A DNA stretch of 64,000 bases from Halostagnicola sp. A56 (GTDB lineage: Archaea > Halobacteriota > Halobacteria > Halobacteriales > Natrialbaceae): NCBI RefSeq assembly GCF_000691505.1, contig NZ_JMIP02000017.1:62001-126000 (forward strand), written 5' to 3'. The translations under genes were made by a program, and so were the position numbers. Every line of letters begins with the position of its first letter. The first letter of the stretch is position 1. Of the stretch, positions 33,655 through 42,274 are shown one piece after another. Under the pieces are notes generated by a model. That model worked only from the letters and a program-made list of their open reading frames with translations. It had not been told where the DNA came from and searched no databases.

Positions 33655-34557
33655 ATGAACAGCGTCGACGCCGTTGGAGTGGGTATCGGCGACGAGCACC
33701 CAACGCGGATCATGGGCGTTCTGAACGTCAGCGAGGAATCGCCCTACGATCCGAGCGTGTACGACGATCCGGTCGAAGCGGCCGCCTACGTCGACGAGGC
33801 GTTGATCGACGAAGGAGCAGACATCGTCGATATCGGTCTCGAGTCGGCGAACAAACGGTTCGACGTCCTCACGGCCGAGGAGGAACTCGAGCGGCTTCAC
33901 GTCGCCCTCGAGACGATCGACAACGTCGCCGGCGACGCGGTGTTTTCGATCGAAACGCGGTACGCAGCCGTCGCGGACGAGGCGCTCTCTCGAGGGTTCG
34001 ACATGGTAAACGACATCTGCGGGTTCGCCGATCCGAAGATGCCGACCGTCTGTCGAGAGCACGACGCCGCCGTGGTCAAGATGGCCAGTCCGCCCGACTT
34101 ACAGCGGCCGGGCGCGGTCGAGGAAACTGACTGGTCGAGTCGTCGATCCACGGCGTGGGCGGACTCCGCAGACTACGTCGACATGATCTACGAGGCGCTC
34201 AAACAGAACGGTTTCACGGACAAGACGATCGTCGATCCGGCGTTCGGCGGCTGGAGCGAGGCCAAGACGGTCGAACACGATCAGGAGACGTTCCGCCGGC
34301 TGTCGGAGTTTCGCGCGCTCGAGCGGCCGATGCTGATCTCGATCAATCGGAAGAACTTCCTCGGAGAGATCGCAGGTCGCGACACTGCGGATCGACTCCC
34401 GGCGAGTCTCGCGGCGACCGCGATGGCTATCGAGCGCGGCGCGGATATCGTTCGAACCCACGACGTGGCCGAAACCCGCGACGCTGCGCGAATCGGATCG
34501 GCGTTCGCCGATCGACCAACTCGAGACGGTGGTGGTCCATCGGCCGAGTCAGACTGA
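33655..34557 (+). CDS. folP: Dihydropteroate synthase-like protein
   Basis: 300 aa TIM-barrel. The N-terminal PTRIMGVLNVSEESPYDPS matches the family signature (usually MGILNVTPDSFSDG). DIVDIGLESANKRFD, SIETRYAAVADEALSRGFDMVNDICGF and IVDPAFGGWSE follow in the expected order. It condenses pterin pyrophosphate with an aminobenzoate-type acceptor in folate or methanopterin-like synthesis. The start at 33655 fits the family. Differences in the pterin-binding motif (ESANKRFD instead of ESTRPG) make the exact reaction uncertain. The pterin kinase mptE lies 400 nt downstream. Confidence 0.8.
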   Translation: MNSVDAVGVGIGDEHPTRIMGVLNVSEESPYDPSVYDDPVEAAAYVDEALIDEGADIVDIGLESANKRFDVLTAEEELERLHVALETIDNVAGDAVFSIETRYAAVADEALSRGFDMVNDICGFADPKMPTVCREHDAAVVKMASPPDLQRPGAVEETDWSSRRSTAWADSADYVDMIYEALKQNGFTDKTIVDPAFGGWSEAKTVEHDQETFRRLSEFRALERPMLISINRKNFLGEIAGRDTADRLPASLAATAMAIERGADIVRTHDVAETRDAARIGSAFADRPTRDGGGPSAESD

Positions 34558-34630
34558 CGGACGATCACGGACGACAGACGGACACACGATCCACGAACGA
34601 CAGACGGACACACGATCACGGACGATAAAC
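34556..34630. repeat. Short tandem repeat after folP
   Basis: The 21-nt sequence at 34571-34591 (ACGACAGACGG ... ACGATC) recurs exactly at 34597-34617, a 26-nt period, with partial copies on both sides. It is non-coding. Confidence 0.85.
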
Positions 34631-34810
34631 TAACGCACCGGCCCACGATCCCGCGTCGATCCGTACTCCCCTCACCACGAATTATAGTTCGTTACGTTCA
34701 GGCGTTCTGCGCTATGAAAACGACAGTATCGTGTCGGAAAATGTCGTCTTCGAGTCACCATGGCGGTAAGAGAAAGCTTATGCCGGAGGATTCGAAAGAG
34801 GGGAGTGGAC

Positions 34811-34878
34811 GCCGGGCGGCCTCCCGGGTAGGGGTACTTAGGAGGCGACCCCCGGCCCACAACACGGAATTATTGTGG
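34811..34878 (+). ncRNA. Candidate structured element (two adjacent hairpins) upstream of mptE
   Basis: Hairpin 1 nests GCCGGG/CCCGGC (34811-34816, 34851-34856) around GCCTCC/GGAGGC (34819-34824, 34841-34846). Hairpin 2 pairs CCACAA with TTGTGG (34857-34862, 34873-34878) around a 10-nt loop. They abut without a gap. No known RNA family is recognised. A basic, non-halophilic-looking reading frame (34714-34905) crosses it and is probably spurious. Confidence 0.4.
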
Positions 34879-34963
34879 TCCTACGCTCCGAAGTGGCAAC
34901 TGTAACCAGTGACGGCCGCGTCTCGAACCGATCACACTGGAAACGCTCGTCACTCAGTACCCT

Positions 34964-35662
34964 ATGGAATACAACGAATTCGAACCCATTTACGAGGCGA
35001 TTCTGGCGGATTTCGGTTTCGACCGAACGGCCGACGAACGCGCACGAGAGACGCTCGCGGCGCGAACCGATCCGTTCGATCTCGGGAAACTCGGCGTGGT
35101 TCGCGACGCGACGGTTGCGATCGCGGGCGCGGGGCCGTCCCTCGAGTCGCGGGCGGCTCTCGAGCGCGCACGAGCGTGCGACATCGTATTCGGTGCATCG
35201 ACCGCCGTCGACGTTCTCGAAGCGCACGATATCGCCGTCGACTGCATGGTGACCGATCTCGATAAGAACCCGGAGACGGTCGTTCGGTTGACCGAGCGCG
35301 GGACGCCGGTCGCCGTTCACGCACACGGGGACAATATTCCGGCGGTACGCGAGGTCGTTCCGCGGTGTCGACTCGAGTACGTGTTACCGACGACTCAGGC
35401 CAAACCGTCCGGCCACGTTCGCAATTTTGGCGGCTTCACGGACGGGGATCGAGCGGCGTTTCTCGCCGATGCGCTCGGCGCTCACAGCCTCGAGTTCGTC
35501 GGCTGGGATTTCGACGATCCGTCAGTCGACCCGATGAAAGCCAAAAAACTCCACTGGGCGATTGCTCTCCTCGTAGCGCTCGAGCAGCGCCGAAACGAGC
35601 GTTTTTCCGTTCTCGACGGACACCGAGAGTCAATTGACACGAGCGCGGTTGGTCTCGAATGA
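34964..35662 (+). CDS. mptE: 6-hydroxymethyl-7,8-dihydropterin pyrophosphokinase MptE-like
   Basis: 232 aa. Conserved features of the DUF115/MptE family are VAIAGAGPSLE, VTDLDKNPETV, AHGDNIP, PTTQAKP and NFGGFTDGDRA. It makes the pterin pyrophosphate needed by dihydropteroate synthase, replacing bacterial FolK, and is the functional partner of the folP-like gene upstream. The ATG at 34964 is used. A GC-rich hairpin pair lies 85-153 nt upstream. Confidence 0.9.
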   Translation: MEYNEFEPIYEAILADFGFDRTADERARETLAARTDPFDLGKLGVVRDATVAIAGAGPSLESRAALERARACDIVFGASTAVDVLEAHDIAVDCMVTDLDKNPETVVRLTERGTPVAVHAHGDNIPAVREVVPRCRLEYVLPTTQAKPSGHVRNFGGFTDGDRAAFLADALGAHSLEFVGWDFDDPSVDPMKAKKLHWAIALLVALEQRRNERFSVLDGHRESIDTSAVGLE

Positions 35663-35721
35663 CGATGTCGTTGTCGAAGTAGCGTACTAGTCCGCCGAGG
35701 TGCGTACGGACCGATCGCCGC

Positions 35722-36885
35722 TCAAAAGAGCGCGTCGATCTCTCCGCCGGTATCCATCAGCGACGAGAACTGTTCCTGGCTCTGTGCCTGGACGTCCGCG
35801 GTACGATTTTTCGCGTCGATCGCGACCTGCTGGAGCGTCTCGATCCGCGGCACCGACGTCACGCCGGTGAGCAATACGATCGAGCCGACCTCGCGTTCGC
35901 CGACGAGCGGGTAATCGCCGCCGCGGATTTCCATGCTACCGGTCTCCTCCTCGAGCCACGTGCGTCCGCGTTCGATTCCCTTTCGATTGAGGTGGGCGGG
36001 TGGACCGGTCGCGACCGCGAGTCCGCGTTCGGCACTCGCGATATCACAGGGGAGCGTCAGGCGGCCGAGTGCTGCCTTGCGAATCAGACTCGTCATCCGG
36101 CTCGTCGCCGACAGTTCGTCGGGCGAATCCCCATCCCGGAACCTGGAGATGAGCCCGTCGTTTGCGTTCTCGACGGTCTCTCGAGCGTAGCCGACGGTCG
36201 AGACGCCGCCGCCAGACAGCGTGTTGATGATCTCCGAGGAGTCGACCACGCTCTCGGCAACGTGGTCGCCCTCCTCTACCTCTCCTGCGGCGAAGAGCAG
36301 TCCGAACCGCTCTGCGATTTCGCGGTTTATCTCTCCGTAGCCGGTGCGAACCGATTCGCCGGTCTGTCGCCAGGCGTCGTTGTCGAAGACGAGCAAGTTG
36401 TCGACCTCGCGAACGAACGTCTGGAACGACCGGGCGGCATTGAGCGTGTAGATCCCGCCCTCGTCGGTCGCCGGGAGGATCCCCAGTCCGTACACGGGTT
36501 CGGAGTAAATCCGTTTGAGGTGCTTCGCGAGGACAGGCGCACCGCCCGAACCGGTGCCGCCGCCCATCCCCGCGACGATCAGAAACGCGTCGATTTCGTG
36601 AACCGGAACTCGGTCGACGGCGCCCTGTATCTCGTCGATGTCCTCTTCGGTGACCGTCGCTCCGAGTTCGTTGTCCGCGCCGACGCCGTGTCCTTTGACC
36701 CGCGTCTGCCCGATGAGGACTCGATGCTCCGTCGGAATCTCCTCGAGTCCGTGTAGGTCCGCGGTCGCGGAGTTGACTGCGATCGCCGATTCGACGAAGT
36801 TCCCGTCGATCGTCCGCTCGTACGACAGGAACTCGTCGACAACTTTCCCGCCTGCCTGTCCGAAGCCGATGAGTGCGAGTTTCAT
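35722..36885 (-). CDS. cetZ: CetZ tubulin-like cytoskeletal GTPase
   Basis: 387 aa. N-terminal MKLALIGFGQAGGKVVDEFL and the tubulin/FtsZ GTP signature GMGGGTGSGG place it in the superfamily. The absence of FtsZ-specific sequence and the haloarchaeal style (GYGEINREIAERFG) fit CetZ. It polymerises with GTP and controls cell shape and motility. The start at 36885 follows the family. It is divergent from the HalOD1 gene across 325 nt of regulatory DNA. Confidence 0.9.
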   Translation of the reverse strand: MKLALIGFGQAGGKVVDEFLSYERTIDGNFVESAIAVNSATADLHGLEEIPTEHRVLIGQTRVKGHGVGADNELGATVTEEDIDEIQGAVDRVPVHEIDAFLIVAGMGGGTGSGGAPVLAKHLKRIYSEPVYGLGILPATDEGGIYTLNAARSFQTFVREVDNLLVFDNDAWRQTGESVRTGYGEINREIAERFGLLFAAGEVEEGDHVAESVVDSSEIINTLSGGGVSTVGYARETVENANDGLISRFRDGDSPDELSATSRMTSLIRKAALGRLTLPCDIASAERGLAVATGPPAHLNRKGIERGRTWLEEETGSMEIRGGDYPLVGEREVGSIVLLTGVTSVPRIETLQQVAIDAKNRTADVQAQSQEQFSSLMDTGGEIDALF

Positions 36886-37210
36886 ATTGCGATTGTGGCC
36901 GTTCTTCGCGCTCGATCGGACACGCTCCGATCGGGCCGAGACCGGTTTCCACGCTCGAGAGATCCGGAATCTCGAGTATTGTTATGGGCAACATACGATC
37001 GATGAAAAGACAGTCAATCGATCAATACTCTCATCGATTCGTGAACGTACCGAGGCCAAACCACCCCTCGATCGGAGACGAATCGCGACCGAATCGACAA
37101 CGTACCCGGCGATACGTGTGACAGAATTGACCTCTCTACCGGGGATACAACGTCGTATTCGCGCGAAAACAACCAGCAAACTTATACCTTGTCAAAAGTT
37201 AGCATAGGGT
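36886..37210. promoter_or_regulatory. Divergent control region between cetZ and the HalOD1 gene
   Basis: 325 nt, no gene. It holds a perfect inverted repeat CTCGAGA/TCTCGAG (36954-36960, 36970-36976) with a 9-nt spacer about 70 nt upstream of cetZ, and an AT-rich AAACTTATA about 33 nt before the start at 37211. Confidence 0.5.
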
Positions 37211-37522
37211 ATGGTCTATCCGACAGACACTTCCCCGGTCGGTCGGCAGCTTCCCCCGAGCCAAGCCATCATCGAAGCCGTCGCAAACGCCGAGGGCATC
37301 GATGTGATCGATTTGCGACCGCCCGCCTACGAACCGCTTTACTCCGTGGTCGACCCCGAAGCGCTCGACCTCTTGTTCGCCCACCCGACGGACACCAGCG
37401 ACTCCGAAACGCGCGTCTCGTTCGTCTACGAGGGATACGACATCGTCGTCTACGGCGACGGTCAGGTCAGCGTTTCGGAGACGACCTCCTCTAACGGGAC
37501 GGTTAATTCGGTCGGAAACTGA
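37211..37522 (+). CDS. HalOD1 output domain protein
   Basis: 103 aa. The HalOD1 pattern is PPSQAIIEAVANAEGIDVIDLRP + PLYSVVDPEALDLLF + VSFVYEGYDIVVYGDGQVSV. In larger proteins this domain is the output module of haloarchaeal signalling systems; here it stands alone. Ligand and partner are unknown. It starts at the ATG at 37211. Confidence 0.85.
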   Translation: MVYPTDTSPVGRQLPPSQAIIEAVANAEGIDVIDLRPPAYEPLYSVVDPEALDLLFAHPTDTSDSETRVSFVYEGYDIVVYGDGQVSVSETTSSNGTVNSVGN

Positions 37523-37614
37523 CGCTGATCGACATCCTCTGTCTCCCCGTGCCGATACGCGGCTTGCTGAACTTCTATCACACGCCGACTAACCCGGGCC
37601 TTCGGATGGATTTC

Positions 37615-38682
37615 TCAGTTCGAAAGCGACACCGTGCGTTCCTGATCGCTCGAGCGATAGATCGCGTCGACGATCCGCTGGACTACGAGCGCCTCGTCGA
37701 CGCTGTTCTCGCGATCGTCGCCGGTCGCGATCGCGTCGAAGAACGCGACCTGTTCGTCGGTGTGGGTGTCGTTTTGCCGCGTCGTTATCGACGTGTCTTC
37801 GAGGTGGTCCGGACCGGTCGAACTCGCGGCGTGGAACGTCAATTCGTTCTCGAGCAGATCGAATCTGGCGGCCGCGTCGGTCCCTCGAACGACGAACTCG
37901 TGGTTTTCGGGTCGATTCGTCGCCCAGGCGACCTCCAGCGAGATCGACCGATTCGAGAGACAGCGTACGAACGCGCTCGCGGAGTCGTCGACGTCGAACT
38001 CGTTCGACCCGGAACCGGTCCCCCACATATCGAGGTAGGCGTACTCGTCGCGAGAGCCAAACTCGCCGCGAGAGACGCCAGTTACTTCGGCAACCGGGGG
38101 GTGCTCGAGGAGGTACATCGAGAGGTCGATCGCGTGTACGCCCAGATCGATGAGCGCGCCGCCGCCCGCGATCGAGCGCCGGGTGAACCACGATCCTCGA
38201 CCCGGAATGCCTCGCCTGCGAACGTAGTTCGCCTCGACGTGCGTGACGGTTCCCAACTCGCCGCGATCGATCCGGTTTTTCACGATCTGGACGGTGTTTG
38301 CAAAGCGATTGTTGAACCCCACCATCGAGACGCCCGCGGAGCCGGCCGCTGCCGCGGCGATTCGCTCGGCACTGGCGAGCGTGTGGGCGAGTGGCTTCTC
38401 GAGCAGAACGTGAAGGTCCGCCTCCAGGGCCGCGACTGCGTACTGTTCGTGAAACTTGTTCGGCGTCGTGATGATGACGGCGTCTGCCTCCTCGTAGAGG
38501 GCTTCGTAGTTATCGTACACGTCCACACCGTAGCGACCCTCGAAGCGCTCTCTGGCTTCCGGGGAGACGTCCATCCCGCCGATCAGCGGAACCTCGAGCT
38601 CGAGCAATCGCTCGGCGTGGTACTGGCCGATGTTTCCGAGTCCGACGATTCCGGTTTTGATGTCGCTTCGATCGGGAGTCAT
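37615..38682 (-). CDS. Gfo/Idh/MocA family NAD(P)-dependent oxidoreductase
   Basis: 355 aa. The N-terminal Rossmann domain has GIVGLGNIGQYHAERL, and the EKPLAHTL motif carries the catalytic-site Lys. The C-terminal alpha/beta domain includes GGGALIDLGVHAIDLSMYLL with the conserved Asp/His. Members oxidise sugars or inositols or act on sugar nucleotides. It lies downstream of, and on the same strand as, a sugar-type ABC importer, so it probably begins catabolism of the imported compound (inference). The start is at 38682. Confidence 0.88.
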   Translation of the reverse strand: MTPDRSDIKTGIVGLGNIGQYHAERLLELEVPLIGGMDVSPEARERFEGRYGVDVYDNYEALYEEADAVIITTPNKFHEQYAVAALEADLHVLLEKPLAHTLASAERIAAAAAGSAGVSMVGFNNRFANTVQIVKNRIDRGELGTVTHVEANYVRRRGIPGRGSWFTRRSIAGGGALIDLGVHAIDLSMYLLEHPPVAEVTGVSRGEFGSRDEYAYLDMWGTGSGSNEFDVDDSASAFVRCLSNRSISLEVAWATNRPENHEFVVRGTDAAARFDLLENELTFHAASSTGPDHLEDTSITTRQNDTHTDEQVAFFDAIATGDDRENSVDEALVVQRIVDAIYRSSDQERTVSLSN

Positions 38683-38924
38683 GTGGACGGATCAGCCCTG
38701 TTCGGGTGCGTCTCGAGCGTGCCGACGATTGCGTACGCACCGATTGGCCGACGGTACCGAACGTAGTACCTCTGTGGTCTTTGGTCCATCGCCGATTTTC
38801 ATCGAAAGACCATCGAGGGTTTGGACCGAACGAACAGTAACGATCTGTGCCGGACGAATTTCGGGGATCGCCGGTGAAAAAGCACGCGGTCGTCCGAACC
38901 CCATCGGTGTAGAAATACGGTCTA

Positions 38925-40112
38925 TCACCCGTCTGCCTCGGTCATCGTTCCCCCTTCGGCCGCCCCGTCGGCTTCGGGGATTCCGTGTGTGAGTGCCGTT
39001 CCCGTTTCAGTATCGAACAGGTGGATTCTCGCGGCGTCGAAGACGACCTCGACCTGCTGGTCGTCCGTGATCTGCGTGTCGGCGGGTAGACTCATCAGTA
39101 ACTGGTCCGGCGACGATGCTGGATCTCGGTCCATACCGCGGTCGACGGTATCCGAGAGCAACAGGTAAACGAACACTTCGTCACCCATCGGTTCGATGAC
39201 GTCGGTCCGGGCCGAGATCGCCTCGGTCGGTCTGGAAACGGCATCCGAACTCGCGGAGAGGTGGACGTCTTCCGGACGGACTCCGAATGTCACCTCGCGG
39301 CCGACGGCCACATCGGGTACTCGAGACGAATCGAACGCGACGTGAAAATTCGGCGTTTCGAGGCCGTCTTCGACGAGTTCGCCCTCGACGAAGTTCATCG
39401 AGGGCGAGCCGATGAAACCGGCGACGAACAGGTTGTCCGGTTCGTTATAACAGCTCAAGGGCGGATCGACCTGCTGGAGTCGCCCGGCGTCGAGGACCGC
39501 GATCCGGTCGGCCATCGTCATCGCCTCCGCCTGATCGTGCGTGACGTAGATGACCGTCGTCTGTAACTCGCGGTGGAGTCGCTGGAGTTCGGTTCGCATG
39601 TGGACCCGAAGCTTCGCGTCGAGGTTGGCAAGCGGCTCGTCCATCAGAAACACGCCCGGATTCCGCACGATGGCACGAGCGATGGCGACCCGCTGGCGCT
39701 GACCGCCCGATAGCTCGTTGGGCATCCGTTCTTCCATACCAGTTAGTTGGACGATGTCCGCAGCCTGCGAGACGCGCCGTTCGATCTCCTCGTCGTCGTA
39801 GGTTCTGAGACGAAGCCCGAAGGAGATGTTCTCGAAGACGTTCATGTGGGGAAACAGCGCGATGTTCTGAAACACCATTGCGACGCCCCTGTCTTTCGGC
39901 GCGAGGTTCGTGACCTCGCGCTCGCCGATGTAGATCGAGCCGTCGGTCGGTTTCGTCAGGCCGGCGACGGTCTCCATCGTCGTCGATTTCCCACAGCCCG
40001 ACGGGCCGACGAGACAGAGAAACTCCCCGTCCTCGATGTCGAGCGAGATCTCGTCTACTGCGGTGATGTCTTCGTACCGTTTCGTGACGTTATCGAGTCG
40101 TACTCGTGCCAT
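38925..40112 (-). CDS. Sugar-type ABC transporter ATPase (MalK/UgpC-like)
   Basis: 395 aa. Walker A is GPSGCGKST, signature LSGGQRQR, Walker B LMDEPLANLDAKLR, switch His in VTHDQAEAMT. A C-terminal OB-type regulatory domain begins with FIGSPSMNF and has VTFGVRPEDVHLS. It powers the importer formed with the two permeases upstream, starting 9 nt after the second permease. Such ATPases may be shared with other importers. Confidence 0.93.
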   Translation of the reverse strand: MARVRLDNVTKRYEDITAVDEISLDIEDGEFLCLVGPSGCGKSTTMETVAGLTKPTDGSIYIGEREVTNLAPKDRGVAMVFQNIALFPHMNVFENISFGLRLRTYDDEEIERRVSQAADIVQLTGMEERMPNELSGGQRQRVAIARAIVRNPGVFLMDEPLANLDAKLRVHMRTELQRLHRELQTTVIYVTHDQAEAMTMADRIAVLDAGRLQQVDPPLSCYNEPDNLFVAGFIGSPSMNFVEGELVEDGLETPNFHVAFDSSRVPDVAVGREVTFGVRPEDVHLSASSDAVSRPTEAISARTDVIEPMGDEVFVYLLLSDTVDRGMDRDPASSPDQLLMSLPADTQITDDQQVEVVFDAARIHLFDTETGTALTHGIPEADGAAEGGTMTEADG

Positions 40113-40121
40113 TGTGGTCTC

Positions 40122-41228
40122 TTACTCTTTGAGTGCGCCCGCGGTGAGTCCGCTGACGATTCGCTCCTGTGCGACGATCACCAGGATCGCGACGGGAATG
40201 ACCCCGATGATGCTCGAGGCGGCCATCAGGTGGTACAGCACCTCGTACTGGCCCTGGTAGGCAAGTATCCCCTCGAGAATCGGCGCCCAGTTCTGGGGCT
40301 GGCCGTCGGTCATCAGAAACGAGAAGAAGAACTCGTTGTAGACGGCGATGAAGGTCAATACGCCCGCGGTCGCGACGCCGGGTGCCGAAAGCGGGATGAT
40401 GACTCGGATCAGTGCACCCAATCGCGTGGTTCCCTCGACTCGTGCGGCGTCCTCGAGGCCCTCCGGTATCTGGGAGTAAAACGTCGTCAGGATAAAAATC
40501 GACAGCGGCATGAAGATCGCCGACAGCGGCAGGACCATCGCGCCGGGCGTGTTGTAGAGGGTTCCGTTGCCCGTGATCGGGCGAAGGATGCCGACGGGCG
40601 TGTTAAACAGATCGTTCAGCGGGATGAAAAACGCCGCTGGCGGGAAAAAAGAGATGACCAACACGAGCAACAACAGCGGCACCTTTCCGGGGAACTCGAG
40701 TCGGCCGAAGGCGTAGCCCGCGAGACTCGCGATGACGAGCACTACGACGGTCGATGCGCTCGCGATGACGAAGCTGTTGAACATGTACCAGTGAAACGGG
40801 ATGACCTCGAAGACCTCGACGAACGCGCCGGGATTGAACCCGTTCGGCGTGAGGAAGATGTCCTGTTGGCGCCCCTCCGGCGTCAGCGCGACCATCAGGA
40901 GCCAGTAGAACGGGAACAGCGTCGTCAGCAGGAAGAATATCGTCACCACGTAGAACAGCGACCTGTAGAGACGACCCGGGTTCGAAATCGACTCGTCGAC
41001 CCACCGTTGGAAGGGGCCGCGACGCAGGGGTTCGTCAGCCGATCCGTCGATCGCCGCAGATTCGGCCGTGGAGTCGTGGCCTGTGCCGGTCGAGTCTACC
41101 TGTCCGCCGTCCGGGATACTCGCGTTCGCGGACTCGTCGCCCGGAACGTTCGCGTTCGTGGCCCCACGGCCGATCCGTTTCGGATTCGATTCCGGTTTCG
41201 TCGCGCCTCTCGAGTCGTCGTCTGTCAT
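40122..41228 (-). CDS. Sugar-type ABC transporter permease (MalG-like)
   Basis: 368 aa from the ATG at 41228. The first 70 residues are an acidic, low-complexity cytoplasmic leader. Then come six or so transmembrane helices. The coupling-helix motif is EDAARVEGTTRLGALIRVIIPLSAPG. It pairs with the MalF-like permease, overlapping it by one base. The acidic leader is unusual for MalG proteins but common as a haloarchaeal add-on. Confidence 0.9.
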   Translation of the reverse strand: MTDDDSRGATKPESNPKRIGRGATNANVPGDESANASIPDGGQVDSTGTGHDSTAESAAIDGSADEPLRRGPFQRWVDESISNPGRLYRSLFYVVTIFFLLTTLFPFYWLLMVALTPEGRQQDIFLTPNGFNPGAFVEVFEVIPFHWYMFNSFVIASASTVVVLVIASLAGYAFGRLEFPGKVPLLLLVLVISFFPPAAFFIPLNDLFNTPVGILRPITGNGTLYNTPGAMVLPLSAIFMPLSIFILTTFYSQIPEGLEDAARVEGTTRLGALIRVIIPLSAPGVATAGVLTFIAVYNEFFFSFLMTDGQPQNWAPILEGILAYQGQYEVLYHLMAASSIIGVIPVAILVIVAQERIVSGLTAGALKE

Positions 41229-42274
41229 CAGTAGACACCTCCTTCCGTATCTCGGAACAGGACGACGTACACCCCGATGATCAGTCCGATCACCAGCGCC
41301 GTCGCGAACGCTACGGCCGCTGCTGTGGCGTAGATGCGGGTCCCGCCGAACATCGCCTCGACGACCAAACAGGTCAGCGACGGGACCGTCGTACAGCCCG
41401 CAGTCGACTCGATGAGCCCGTAGACACGCATCGCGTCCATCGTCCGGAACAACATCGCGACGAGTAACGCGGGAACCACCAGCGGGAGCGTGATCAACTT
41501 GAACCGCTGCCACGGCGAGGCTCCGGCGACTTCCGCCACCTCGTAGAGGCTCCGATCGATGCTCTGGAGTCCGGCGAGGATGAGCAGCGCCATGAACGCC
41601 GACGATTTCCAAATGTCGGCGATGAGGATGATAACGAACGAGTCGCGGCTATTCGCGAGCGGGGTCGCGCCGAACAGTCCGACCGACTGCATGAGGTCGC
41701 TTCCGAAGCCGACCGTCGGCTGAAAGAGCAGGAAGAAGATCATCCCCTGGATCACGATCGGCACGGCCCACGGCAGGATGATCGCGACCCGCACCCACCG
41801 CCGACCGCGAAAGTCCTGATCGAGGACGTAGGCCTGCCCGAACCCGATCACGGTCTCGAGGACGACGCTGATGACGGCGAACGCGAGCGTGACGAAAATC
41901 GCCTGCTGCAAGAACGGAACCCCGAGTTCGACGAACGGGAACGACGACGTGATCGAGACGTCGAGAAACTGCCGCGCGAGTCGCGCGTTTCCGGTCAGAA
42001 TGTCAACGTAGTTCTCGATTCCGACGAACTCTCCCAGCGGGGCCTGGCCTCTCGTCCGGTTCGCCCGAAGCGACATCACGAACGTCCGAAGGAGCGGGTA
42101 GAAGGCGATAAACGACAACAGCGCGAACGCCGGAAGCAGTAGCAGGTAGGCGTAGGCCGCCTCACTCAACCCCTCCATCCAGTTCGTGACCCGGTTCCCG
42201 GTTCGGTCGTACTCGGCTTCGTCACCGCCGCCGCTGATCAACTTCCCTTCTTCGGTGTCCGTATCAGTCGCCAT
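41228..42274 (-). CDS. Sugar-type ABC transporter permease (MalF-like)
   Basis: 348 aa with about six transmembrane segments. The EAA loop reads EVAEVAGASPWQRFKLITLPL, and an N-terminal AYLLLLPAFALLSFIAFYPLLRTF helix is family typical. It overlaps the substrate-binding protein gene upstream by 11 nt and is the second gene of the operon. It forms the pore with the MalG-like subunit. Confidence 0.91.
   Translation of the reverse strand: MATDTDTEEGKLISGGGDEAEYDRTGNRVTNWMEGLSEAAYAYLLLLPAFALLSFIAFYPLLRTFVMSLRANRTRGQAPLGEFVGIENYVDILTGNARLARQFLDVSITSSFPFVELGVPFLQQAIFVTLAFAVISVVLETVIGFGQAYVLDQDFRGRRWVRVAIILPWAVPIVIQGMIFFLLFQPTVGFGSDLMQSVGLFGATPLANSRDSFVIILIADIWKSSAFMALLILAGLQSIDRSLYEVAEVAGASPWQRFKLITLPLVVPALLVAMLFRTMDAMRVYGLIESTAGCTTVPSLTCLVVEAMFGGTRIYATAAAVAFATALVIGLIIGVYVVLFRDTEGGVY

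Noticed and set aside
34714-34905. 63-codon ORF upstream of mptE
   Set aside because: Very basic with many AGG/AGA codons and crossing two strong hairpins; a structured element explains it better, though a small protein cannot be excluded.
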